The translations under genes and the position numbers were made by a program. From the NCBI RefSeq assembly GCF_001590835.1, contig NZ_LTAQ01000005.1, positions 1,067-65,066 of the forward strand: a stretch of DNA of 64,000 nt. The letters run 5' to 3'. A model generated the notes under the pieces. It saw only the letters and a program-made list of their open reading frames with translations. It was not told the origin of the DNA and ran no database searches. Shown here one piece after another: positions 25,116 through 34,800 of this stretch. Every line of letters begins with the position of its first letter. Positions within the stretch are counted from its first letter, which is position 1. This DNA is from Bacillus gaemokensis. Lineage in GTDB: Bacteria > Bacillota > Bacilli > Bacillales > Bacillaceae_G.

Positions 25116-26777
25116 ATGAAAGATTGGCATAAAAGTGTTGTCTATCAAATTTATCCGAAAAGCTTTAATAGCTTTTATAACACAGAAACTGGTGACATAA
25201 AAGGGATCACAGAGAAACTAGATTATTTAAAAGAACTCGGAGTAGATTATATTTGGTTAACGCCGGTATATCAATCACCGCAAAATGATAATGGCTACGA
25301 TGTGAGTGATTACTATGCGATAGATCCTTCTTATGGAACGATGGAAGAATTTGAAGAACTGTTAACAGAGGCTAAAAAACGCGGGATTGATATTATGCTT
25401 GATATTGTTGTAAATCATAGTTCAACGGAGCATAAGTGGTTTAAAGAATCCCGGCAAGATAAAAATAGTCCGTATCGTGATTATTATATTTGGCGTGATG
25501 AAAAAAATAATTGGCAATCTAAATTTGGTGGTTCTGCTTGGGAGTATGATGAAGAAACAGGACAATACTACTTGCATTTATTTGATAAAACACAAGCTGA
25601 TTTAAATTGGGAAAATGAATTTCTTCGTCAAGAAGTATATGACATGATGCGCTTTTGGCTCGATAAAGGGGTAACAGGATTTCGACTCGATGTGATTAAC
25701 TTAATTTCAAAAGATCAGCGTTTTTTAGATGATGAAGGAAGCTTAGCTACAAGTGATGGACGTAAATATTATACAGATGGACCACGTGTTCATGAATATT
25801 TACAAGAGATGAATCAAAATGTCTTTGAAGGAAAAGATGTAATTACAGTTGGAGAAATGTCATCTACAACAATTGATAATTGTATTAAGTATTCGAATCC
25901 AAAGCGTAAGGAATTAAGTATGACATTTAGTTTCCATCATTTAAAAGTAGACTATCCAAATGGAGATAAGTGGACGAAAGCTGATTTTGATTTTATAAAA
26001 TTAAAAGAAATCATGTCAAATTGGCAAATTGAGATGCAAGAGGGCGGGGGCTGGAATGCTTTATTCTGGTGCAATCATGATCAGCCACGCATTGTTTCTC
26101 GTTTTGGTGATGATAAACAGTACCGAAATGAATCTGCTAAAATGCTAGCAACATCGTTGCATATGTTACAAGGTACACCTTACATTTATCAAGGTGAAGA
26201 AATCGGGATGACGAATCCAAAATTTGACGGTATTGAGCTATATCGGGATGTAGAATCTTTAAATATTTATAAAATGAAGCAAGGAGAAGGGATGTCAAAC
26301 GAAGAAATCATTGGTATCCTACAGCAGAAATCTCGTGATAATTCGCGTACTCCTATGCAGTGGAATGCAGAAGAGAATGCTGGTTTTACAACAAGCACAC
26401 CTTGGATATCAGCTGCAGATAATTATAAAAATATTAATGTGGAACAAGCATTACAAGATAAAGGATCTGTGTTTTATCACTATAAAATGCTAATTGATCT
26501 TAGAAAGAAATATGATGTAATTACAGAAGGGAAATATGAAGTTATAGATATGAATCATCCGAATATTTGGGTGTATACTCGTACATTGGATAATGAAGTG
26601 TTACTTGTTTTAAGCAATTTTTATGGGGAAACAATCACATATTCTGTACCAGATGAGGTTCAGGTAAATGGCATGAAGCAAGAAATATTGTTATCAAATT
26701 ATGAGGATTCAGATAGAGATATTAGAAATCTTGTATTGAAGCCGTATGAATCCATTGTGTATCGATTTACTAATTAA
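25116..26777 (+). CDS. treA: Phospho-alpha-(1,1)-glucosidase (trehalose-6-phosphate hydrolase)
   Basis: A 553-residue GH13 enzyme that splits trehalose-6-phosphate to glucose and glucose-6-phosphate in the cytosol. Conserved regions: LDIVVNHSS (region I), GFRLDVINLIS (region II, nucleophile Asp), TVGEMSS (region III, acid/base Glu) and WCNHDQPR (region IV). The start is ATG 25116 behind AGGAGGAA; an earlier TTG overlaps treP and is rejected. Last gene of the tre operon. Confidence 0.95.
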   Translation: MKDWHKSVVYQIYPKSFNSFYNTETGDIKGITEKLDYLKELGVDYIWLTPVYQSPQNDNGYDVSDYYAIDPSYGTMEEFEELLTEAKKRGIDIMLDIVVNHSSTEHKWFKESRQDKNSPYRDYYIWRDEKNNWQSKFGGSAWEYDEETGQYYLHLFDKTQADLNWENEFLRQEVYDMMRFWLDKGVTGFRLDVINLISKDQRFLDDEGSLATSDGRKYYTDGPRVHEYLQEMNQNVFEGKDVITVGEMSSTTIDNCIKYSNPKRKELSMTFSFHHLKVDYPNGDKWTKADFDFIKLKEIMSNWQIEMQEGGGWNALFWCNHDQPRIVSRFGDDKQYRNESAKMLATSLHMLQGTPYIYQGEEIGMTNPKFDGIELYRDVESLNIYKMKQGEGMSNEEIIGILQQKSRDNSRTPMQWNAEENAGFTTSTPWISAADNYKNINVEQALQDKGSVFYHYKMLIDLRKKYDVITEGKYEVIDMNHPNIWVYTRTLDNEVLLVLSNFYGETITYSVPDEVQVNGMKQEILLSNYEDSDRDIRNLVLKPYESIVYRFTN

Positions 26778-26781
26778 TTGG

Positions 26782-26820
26782 AATAAGAGGTTGTATGCTG
26801 TGGGTATATAACCTCTTATT
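26782..26820. terminator. Terminator between treA and the germination remnant
   Basis: AATAAGAGGTT / AACCTCTTATT stem, 11 bp, placed between convergent genes. Confidence 0.75.
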
Positions 26821-27936
26821 AATTTAAAACACCGCTATATAACATCTTTACTTCTACTTCAGGAGTAAACTTTACTTTTGGGTAATCTTTCTTCCAGTTC
26901 TTTTTCTTCCACAAATCCGGGTGATAAGCAATCAGATGTCTCCCAACACCAAAAGCATCGCAATTCGCTTTTTGAAGAGTTTTAATAATTTTCTTTGATT
27001 CTTTTGTAAGTTGCTGGGATAATTGCTTGTTTAATTTTTTCCGTTCTTTTGCTTTATGTAACTGATCTTTCGGATATTCGACGACAATGACCCGTAAATG
27101 AAGTTTGATGTTTACATGAACATCTCCGCTTTTGTCGGTTGTTATTTTTAAGTTTCTTCTTACTTTTCGATTACTTACTTCAACGGTCACATAATCAGAT
27201 GGTTTGGCTGAATCTTCTCCTGATAATTTCTGGGTTATACGACCGCTTGGGCCCATTTTCTCGGATAGCGATACGAAGAGCGCTGACTGTTCAGGAGGTA
27301 AAAGACCTGTTAATCGATCATTGTGAAATAACGCTATTCCATTTGTTATAATTTCTTTTCCTTTAATTTTTATGGAAGGAAGTGTAAAGTCTTCACCAGG
27401 GTCTACCATTTTTCGGAATACGGTTTCTAAGGTTTCTTTCGGGAAAACACTCATGTCTTCTAAACTTTGTACTTTTTTCTTTAAAAACTCACCTATTAAC
27501 AAATTCCCTATCTTTTTTTCTCAAGAATTTTAGAGGCACTTCCATCTACTGAAATGAGTTTTACAAGTGCAGTTGGATTACCTGGATCACGGAAACTGAC
27601 ATCTAGGTGTGGAAATATCCCCTTTTTTTCAAGCGGTTTTCCCATTAACTGTACTCCATATTTGAAATAACGAATATTTCCTGTTACGTCTTTTCTTAGC
27701 GAATCACTCGTATCTCGCGCTGTATGACCAGTCGCCGAGTGAATTTCATTTATAACAGAGGACTGTTCTCCGCCAGAACTTCTTACAAGCTCAACTGTTT
27801 GTTTGAGTCGATTTTTATTAGAAAGGTCATAGCCAATACTATAAGCTAAACGAGCATCTCTCAGTGGTTCTTGGTCCCAGCATCCTGAAAGGAGTAGGAG
27901 CGAGCATACAATGATACATAGTTTTCTTTTTAGCAC
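26819..27936 (-). pseudogene. GerAC-family germination lipoprotein, frameshifted
   Basis: Spore germination receptor C subunit in two pieces. The first (27936-27508) has a lipoprotein signal CSLLLLSGCWDQEPLRDARL and the family N-terminus, ending in KILEKKR. The second (27502-26819) continues as GNLLIGEFLKKK and carries the C-terminal domain (CDAFGVGRHLIAYHPDLWKK). The break is a run of seven A on the coding strand (27513-27519): adding one A gives KILEKK-IGNLLIGEF in one frame. A one-base homopolymer loss is the simplest cause; a sequencing error is an alternative. The A gene of the operon is absent and the B gene is truncated, which favours real decay. Confidence 0.85.
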
Positions 27937-28663
27937 GATTCTCCACCTTTCTTATTCCACAGTATGGCGTAAAGTAGAAATAATAGAGGAAGAATGACAA
28001 TGAAAATATACGTGATATGATCTGTGAAATTCGCAATAACTTCTAGCTCTTCAGGTATGTCAAAAAAACATGCGATGCTAAAAGAAATAAGACCTACAAT
28101 GGGAACAGCTTTCTGGTGTTTATCTAGTTTGAAAATATGGCCAATTCCGGTTGAAGATGCACAGAAGTAACTGGCAATAGAAACCACAACAGTTGTCATC
28201 CACATAGGAATAAAAATTAGGTCAGCGCGGTCTACGATGCCGATGTGAAGAGATCTTAGTAAATATACGACTGGTTCAGGTATCAGTTCAACTTGCTTTG
28301 GGCTAAAGACGATAAAACAGATCCATACTGTAAAAGTATAAAATAACGTCACAAATCCATTGGCAATTGAAATTGCTTTTAGCCTTGCTGCCGGACTTCC
28401 TTGTACAAATGGATAGGCAATGAGTATAATTTCGAACCCGTACATCACAGTTATCGTTTCTTTAGCTCCCCGAACGATATTCCACCAACCCGCTTCTATA
28501 ATCGGAAAAATATATGAAAACTCAGCACGGGTAAGACCGAGACCAATTAAAAAAGCTAAAGGAATAATAAGGATCGATGCCATAACGTAAAATCGTACAA
28601 TGACTTTGAATGTATTGTAGGCTAAAAATGAACAAGCGACCGTAAATAAAATGAGAATGGCAG
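27930..28663 (-). pseudogene. GerAB-family germination permease, N-terminally truncated
   Basis: The C-terminal two thirds of an APC-like germinant permease. The frame stays open from a TGA near 28663 through ILILFTVACSFLAYNTFKVI and on to a normal end overlapping gerAC. The ORF from ATG 28583 gives 217 residues against about 360 in the family, and the first few helices are missing. Family segments include FIPIIEAGWWNIVRG-like IFPIIEAGWWNIVRG and LIFIPMWMTTVVVS. The gerAA partner is not present upstream, so a deletion ending near 28663 removed gerAA and the start of gerAB. Confidence 0.85.
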
Positions 28664-28965
28664 ATCAAGGAGTTTCTTGCTTTGAATTTAGAGATAAAAT
28701 TACAAGCGAATTACATCTATACTAGATTAACGATATTAATATATATCTTTTGGACTATGGAGAGTAAGTCCAATGGTATTTATAATTACATCATTTGATG
28801 AATAGAAAATTTAAGAAGGTAGATTTATACTAATATTGTGTCTTGCCTGTTTAGGCGTAGTACACAGCCGGTGATTGGCTAGTGGAAGTTCTTCCATTTT
28901 GCCAGTGCCGGTTTTTTGTTGGATAATAGAGAAAATATATTTTTATAAAGAAAGAAGGGACTGTT
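28664..28965 (+). other. Gene-free stretch with an orphan terminator hairpin
   Basis: About 300 bases without a credible gene. At 28867-28917 a long stem (CCGG...GGC...TGGAA-GTTC-TTCCA...GCC...CCGG) is followed by six T on the plus strand. That is an intrinsic terminator lying 49 bases before the histidine kinase start. It may be a leader terminator of that gene, or the tail of something lost in the germination-operon deletion. Confidence 0.5.
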
Positions 28966-30798
28966 TTGAAAGATGTAGATTCTATTTCTATGAGAGAAAA
29001 AGTTGCTAGTTTTTATCTTTATTTCATTTCTTTTCTTGGTTTGATTACTATAACTATATCTTTACTTGAAATTAAAATCCCTTCTCATCCAACAATACTA
29101 ATATTGTTATTAATATTTATGGGGATTGCAGAGTATTTTCCTGTACGATTTTGGAGAGGAACTAGCTCGCTTACCTTTCCGGTTATTTACGCTATGAGTT
29201 GGCAGTTTGGAATACATATAACTATTATCGCTATTGTATTTGTTACGTTAATTATTCATCTGCTTCGTCGTTCGCCAATACAAAGAATGCTATTTAATAG
29301 TACCCAGCATGCTCTTAGTTTGATCTTGGCAGAATGGTTTTCCAACCAATGTATGTCTTTATTGATTAGCAGAATGGACATGTCAGTTCTGTATGAGAAA
29401 TTAATATTTTTGTTATTGTTTTGTCTGCTTTTTTGTTTTTTCAACAACCGTTTTTACGATTTGTTAATGGTACTTCTTCCTCAGCCGTATTCGATACATC
29501 AATGGTATAAAAAATCTATAACGGTATTTCTTTGTGAAACTTTTGGTTTATTTTACGCTGCTCTTATGCATATCTTAGTTAGTAAATATGGTGTGGAGAT
29601 AAACGAGATTACAGTGTTGTTTTTCTTTTTTCCACTTGTAGCAATTTCAGTTATCAGCTCTTTTTCTGTGCGAATAAGGATGGAGAAGGAACGATTATAC
29701 GAACTGTTTCTTATTACAACAGAAATAAGTCGTGGACTAACTGGAGGAAACTTGAAGCACATAAAACAAGCACTTAAAGGTTTTTTGGGAATACAAGCAT
29801 ATGTAATATGGACAAAAGATGATGGGGATTGGAATCTTCTATTAAAAGATGGGGAAGTGCATTCTGATGTTTCTGATCATTCTGATATATATGAGGCGTT
29901 TGAGGCAATCTCTAAAAATCTTGTTTTTAATGATTGGAAAACTGGTATGGCTCCTGGAGATGAAGTATTTGATAATGTCATACGCTCACTTGTATATTTT
30001 CCTCTTATTATAAATAATGAATTAGTTGGAATGTTTGTTGCAGGAAAAAGTAGAAATGCGGGTTTTTTTCCAGAAGATGTACAGTCCTTAGCTACATTTT
30101 CTAACCAATTAGCTAACGTAGTTAAAACAAGGATACTAATTTCTGAACAGGAAAAAAGAATGATTTTAGAAGAAAGAAATCGAATTGCACGCGAAATTCA
30201 CGATGGTATCGCACAAGCGTTGGCTGGGGTAATATTCCAACTAGAATCAGCTCAGAAAAAATACGGTGATAAACCTATAGATATGCAACAAGTAGTGGAA
30301 AGCAGTATAAGGAAATTAAGGGGAAGTTTAGGAGAAGTTCGCTATTCTATTTATGCTTTAAAGCCATATCCAACACAACAATTAGGACTTAAGCAAGCGA
30401 TAGCAAGTAAGATAAAATCTTTAAAACAAGAATACGAACTAGACATTAGATACCATGAAAGAGGTCATTCTCGTACAATCAGTTTTTCTAAAGAAAGAGT
30501 TATTTTTGATACATTTCAAGAGAGTTTGCAGAACATTGTTAAACATGCACATGCAGAAACAGTTGATGTTTTGTTAAGTTATCAGCGTGAACACGTACTT
30601 TTAAAGGTGAAGGATAATGGAATTGGTTTTTCGCTATTTGAGTCTATGGTTAAAACGAAGTCCGATCCACATTATGGTATATTACATATGAATGAACAAG
30701 CTGAACAGCTAGGGGCTACTTTACAGATTGATAGTTCTGTAGGGAAGGGGACAGAAATTACATTGTTAATTCCAGATTCACAAACAAGGGGTGCGTAA
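28966..30798 (+). CDS. NarL-type sensor histidine kinase with membrane and GAF-like domains
   Basis: A 610-residue kinase. An N-terminal half with about 6-8 membrane helices (residues 10-230) is followed by a GAF-like region (about 245-390), then HisKA_3 with the phospho-His in RIAREIHDGIAQALAGVIFQ and a HATPase domain (ESLQNIVKHAHAE, KVKDNGIGFS, GKGTEITLL). The signal is unknown. The start is TTG 28966 behind AAGAAGGGA; the internal ATG 28990 has no RBS. The response regulator gene begins immediately after the stop. The genes that follow encode a secreted protease and a TasA-like protein, which are possible targets. Confidence 0.88.
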   Translation: MKDVDSISMREKVASFYLYFISFLGLITITISLLEIKIPSHPTILILLLIFMGIAEYFPVRFWRGTSSLTFPVIYAMSWQFGIHITIIAIVFVTLIIHLLRRSPIQRMLFNSTQHALSLILAEWFSNQCMSLLISRMDMSVLYEKLIFLLLFCLLFCFFNNRFYDLLMVLLPQPYSIHQWYKKSITVFLCETFGLFYAALMHILVSKYGVEINEITVLFFFFPLVAISVISSFSVRIRMEKERLYELFLITTEISRGLTGGNLKHIKQALKGFLGIQAYVIWTKDDGDWNLLLKDGEVHSDVSDHSDIYEAFEAISKNLVFNDWKTGMAPGDEVFDNVIRSLVYFPLIINNELVGMFVAGKSRNAGFFPEDVQSLATFSNQLANVVKTRILISEQEKRMILEERNRIAREIHDGIAQALAGVIFQLESAQKKYGDKPIDMQQVVESSIRKLRGSLGEVRYSIYALKPYPTQQLGLKQAIASKIKSLKQEYELDIRYHERGHSRTISFSKERVIFDTFQESLQNIVKHAHAETVDVLLSYQREHVLLKVKDNGIGFSLFESMVKTKSDPHYGILHMNEQAEQLGATLQIDSSVGKGTEITLLIPDSQTRGA

Positions 30799-30799
30799 A

Positions 30800-31441
30800 A
30801 TGATTAAAATATTAGTAGTGGATGATCATGCTTTTTTAAGAGACGCAATTCGTAGCATACTAGAGGTTGAATCTGACATAAGAGTAGTTGGAGAAGCTGT
30901 CTCTGGGGATGAAGTATTGGAAAAAGTCGAGGAATGCGAGCCAGATTGTATTCTGATGGATATTAATCTTCCTGGGAAAAATGGAGTTGAAGCTACGGCA
31001 TTAGTGAAAAAACAGTATCCGACTTGCCGAGTGCTTGCTTTTACTATGTATGAGCATGATGAGTATTTAATGGATGCGCTCCAGGCGGGTGCTGATGGCT
31101 ATTTGTTGAAAGATTCATCATCGGAGCAAGTAGTGGCAGCAATTCGAATGTTATATCAAGGCGATTCAGTTATTCATCCGCGCATGACGAAGAAATTAAT
31201 TACGTATCATCAGCAACAAATGAAATCAGAATTAAACGAAAATGAATTGACAGAACGTGAGAAGGAAATTCTCTTTGAATTGGTCAAAGGGTTTAGTAAT
31301 AAAGAAATCGCTGAGGCTCTATATATTAGTGATAAGACAGTTAAAATTCACATTAATAAAATCTTTAAAAAGTTAAATGTAAAAAGTCGTTCGCAAGCAG
31401 TGATTTATGCTGTTCGAAATCAACTGGTTCCGCTGGACTAA
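30800..31441 (+). CDS. NarL/LuxR-family response regulator
   Basis: A 213-residue regulator. Receiver domain: VVDDHAFLRDAI acidic pocket, phospho-Asp in DCILMDINLPGKNG, conserved Thr and Lys in FTMYEHDEY and LLKDSSSEQ. LuxR-type DNA-binding domain at about 145-213 (ELTEREKEILFELVKGFSNK, ALYISDKTVKIHINKIFKKL). The start is ATG 30800, one base after the kinase stop, with AAGGGG inside the kinase 3' end. Cognate partner of the kinase. Confidence 0.92.
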   Translation: MIKILVVDDHAFLRDAIRSILEVESDIRVVGEAVSGDEVLEKVEECEPDCILMDINLPGKNGVEATALVKKQYPTCRVLAFTMYEHDEYLMDALQAGADGYLLKDSSSEQVVAAIRMLYQGDSVIHPRMTKKLITYHQQQMKSELNENELTEREKEILFELVKGFSNKEIAEALYISDKTVKIHINKIFKKLNVKSRSQAVIYAVRNQLVPLD

Positions 31442-31453
31442 ATAAGAGATGTT

Positions 31454-31518
31454 TAAAAGAACTATCGTGTTTCTTTATTCTATATTACAAGGAATAAAGA
31501 GCAAGATAGTTCTTTTGT
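31454..31518 (+). terminator. Terminator of the two-component operon
   Basis: AAGAACTATC / GATAGTTCTT outer stem and CTTTATTC / GGAATAAAG inner stem, then TTTT. Confidence 0.75.
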
Positions 31519-31854
31519 ACTATTTAGGCGTAGAATCATTAGAATAAAAATTACTCCTTTTGTTCAATTTTCAGAAAAATTAGAATGTGGAATAATAAAA
31601 ATAGAATTATAGTTTAATCCTATTAATAATTCATTTTATAAAAATCTGTTATTGAAAATAAATTATGGGGGGCTTTTATAGAAAAAATTAAAGTGAGTGG
31701 TCAGCTAGATGAAATGTGGGGATGGTAGCAGTGTTGGATATTCTCAATTATACGAAATAAAGGTTCAAGATTGATAGAATTGCCAATGCTGAACAAGTTT
31801 TTGAGAATCAATTCGTTTAGAAAAAATAATTTTGTAATTATAAGGGGATGCCAT
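31519..31854 (+). promoter_or_regulatory. Protease upstream region with a CodY box
   Basis: AATTTTCAGAAAAAT at 31566-31580 matches the CodY consensus AATTTTCWGAAAATT at 14 of 15 positions, about 290 bases before the protease start. I see no convincing gene in the rest of the stretch; short open frames near 31680-31770 have no RBS or similarity I recognise. Confidence 0.55.
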
Positions 31855-34800
31855 ATGAAGAGAAGAAAATTTGGAAAGATTCTTATTGGAACGTTGACGG
31901 TTGGTATGTTATTGTCTCAAGGAATTCCATATAACGTATTGGCAGAAGAGGTAAATACATCTACTTTAACTGGAATTGATGATGCAAATTCTATATTGAA
32001 AGGACTTACAAAGGAACAACGTAATGCTTTAAAAACATTAGATACAAAACCGGGTTTTGTTATTTCACCAGGTATCAATACAGCAAGTCCTGATAATGTG
32101 AATGTAATTGTAGAGTTCAAGCAAGCTCCTGCTAAAATTGAGGTGCTAAAACAAGCCGCTAAAGGGAAAAAGCTAGCTCTTTCCACTGCAGAACAAAAGG
32201 TGGAAGCATCTCATAAAGGATTTAAATCTGAGCTTGAACAGCTTCGAAAAAAGAAAGATAAAGGGGAAAATTTCAAATCTGCCAAAATAACAAGAGAATA
32301 TAAGAATGCTTTTAATGGTGTGGCAATGTCCTTACCTGGGAATATGATTGAAGACTTAGTTCGCACTGGTATTGTTAAGCGCGTATGGGAAGATCAGGAG
32401 GTCAAAATTGATTTGCCGAAAGAAACAGCTAAGGCTGCTGCCGAGCCAAAAATGGCAGATAGTGTACCACAAATCGGTGTGGACAAGCTTCATGATGAAA
32501 AAATAACAGGTAAAGGAATTAAGGTGGGGGTACTGGATACAGGTATCGATTATAACCACCCTGATTTAAAAGATGCATATAAAGGATATCGTGCAACACA
32601 AGGGGAAGATCCAAAAAAAGTAGATCCAAACGCTGTAAAAGGATGGGACTTCGTTAATAACGATGCTGATCCAATGGAAACAACATATAAAGACTGGCAA
32701 AATTCTGGAGGTTATCCTGAGATTTATGATGGAAATGCATATTATACATCTCATGGTACTCATGTAGCTGGAACCATTGCTGCAGACCAAAAAAATAACG
32801 TAGATTATGCAGTTAAGGGAGTTGCCCCTGATGTAGATTTATATTCATATCGTGTATTAGGACCATATGGAAGTGGACAAGTAAATGGTATTCTTGCTGC
32901 GATTGATAAAGCTGTGAAAGACGATATGGATGTTATCAATTTATCACTAGGGGCGTCTATTAATGATCCTTTATATCCGACTTCTGTGGCAGTGAACAAC
33001 GCCATGTTAGCTGGTGTTGTCACAGTTGTAGCGGCAGGAAATAGCGGTCCAGAAGAGGGGACTCTTGGATCACCTAGCGCGGCGGCACTTCCGATTACAG
33101 TTGGAGCAAGTGACGCTGCGATGAGCATTCTAACGTTTTCGGCTGATGCGAGTGATTTACATGTGGATAAGATGATGCTACTTGGAAAAAGCTTTACTGA
33201 TAAGCTTGAGGATTTAAAAGGGCAATCCTTATCTGTTGTATATACAGGTCTTGGAAAATCAGATGATTTTACGGGGAAAGATGTAAAAGGGAAGCTAGCG
33301 CTCATCCAGCGTGGTGAGATTACATTTGATGAAAAAATTAAAAATGCTAAGGAAGCAGGCGCGAAAGCTGTGATTGTGTACAACAATGTAGATGGTGAAA
33401 TTACAAGTTATCTTGGAGAAAGTACTTCATCTATTCCATCTTTCCGCTTAACAAAAGTAGATGGTGAGAAATTACAAGCAAAAGCTGTACAAGGAGATTT
33501 ATCTTTAGCGTTTGGAGAACTGAGTAACACAAAAACAGAGGGAGATCACTTAGCTGATTTCAGTTCTCGCGGTCCTGCAAGTAAAACAGATGACATTAAA
33601 CCAGATATTGTAGCGCCAGGTGTGTCTATTTTCTCTACTGTTCCTGAATATATTAATGATCCAAAGGATGGCGATAATTATCTGGTAGCGTATGGAAGAA
33701 TGTCGGGTACATCTATGGCAACTCCTCATACTGCGGGGGTAGCAGCATTAATTTTACAAGAACATCCAAACTATAGTCCGTTTGAAGTAAAAGAAGCACT
33801 TATGAATACAGCAGTTGATTTAAAAGAAGAGCGTTCTGTATTTGAAGTAGGATCAGGAAGAATTGATGCGTATCGTGCAGTTCATACAGATACAGCGATT
33901 GAAGTTATCGATAAAACAACAAACGTGGTAAATGATGAAGAAGTAGAAATTGAAGAAAAAACTGGTTCTATTGCATTCGGTTATAAAACGCAATTAGCAA
34001 ATGGACCAATTAAAGATAATCGAAAAGTTCTCATTAAAAACAATAGTAAAACAGAAGGAAAAGAGTTCAAATTAGAAGTAGAGTTTTCGCCAACAAATGT
34101 AGGAGTGAAAGATGCAGCAAAGAATGGTGTGAAATTAAATGTACAAGATTCTATTAAAGTAGCTCCTGGTGCATCTGGGGAAATTAACCCTGAAATTATT
34201 ATTCCAGAAAACGCAGAATTTGGTAGATATGAAGGGTACATTCATATTTCAAATAAAAACAATGACAAAGAAACATATCAAGTGCCATTCGCAGTTAAAT
34301 TCACGGAAAAAGGAATTGCATCTGTAGATTTGCTTAGAGATGCAATGGCGACAGATGCATCTAACTTCCACCCATTTATGGAAAGACCGAGTTCACCGTT
34401 GACATTTAAATTAAATAGTCCACTTGAAACCATTGATGCAGTTGTGAAGGATCGAAAAACAGGAAAGGCATTAGGAATTGTTGGTACACTTAACGCTAGC
34501 AGTCTAACACCGAATACTGAATATATCATGTTCGATGGTATGGGAGGATATGTGTTCCCATTTACAGGAGATCCGAATTATCCAATTGGAGACAAGCGGG
34601 TTATGTTGCCTGATGGAGATTACCAACTGGACTTCGTTGGATACGACAAAGAAGGAAAACCTTATACAAAAGGTGATAGCGTAATTATTGATAATGTTAA
34701 ACCTGAAGTGAAATTTGCTGATGTACAACCTGGGGTTCATGAGGTAAATGAATCTATGTTCAAAGAAGAAGATAGTCAGCGTGCATTATGGGTCCATGGT

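Noticed and set aside
31680-31770. Short open frames before the S8 protease
   Set aside because: No RBS, an in-frame stop after about 16 codons, and no similarity I recognise.
32805-33386. 193-residue open frame antisense to the S8 protease gene
   Set aside because: It is entirely within the catalytic region of the protease on the opposite strand; no start signals or homology.
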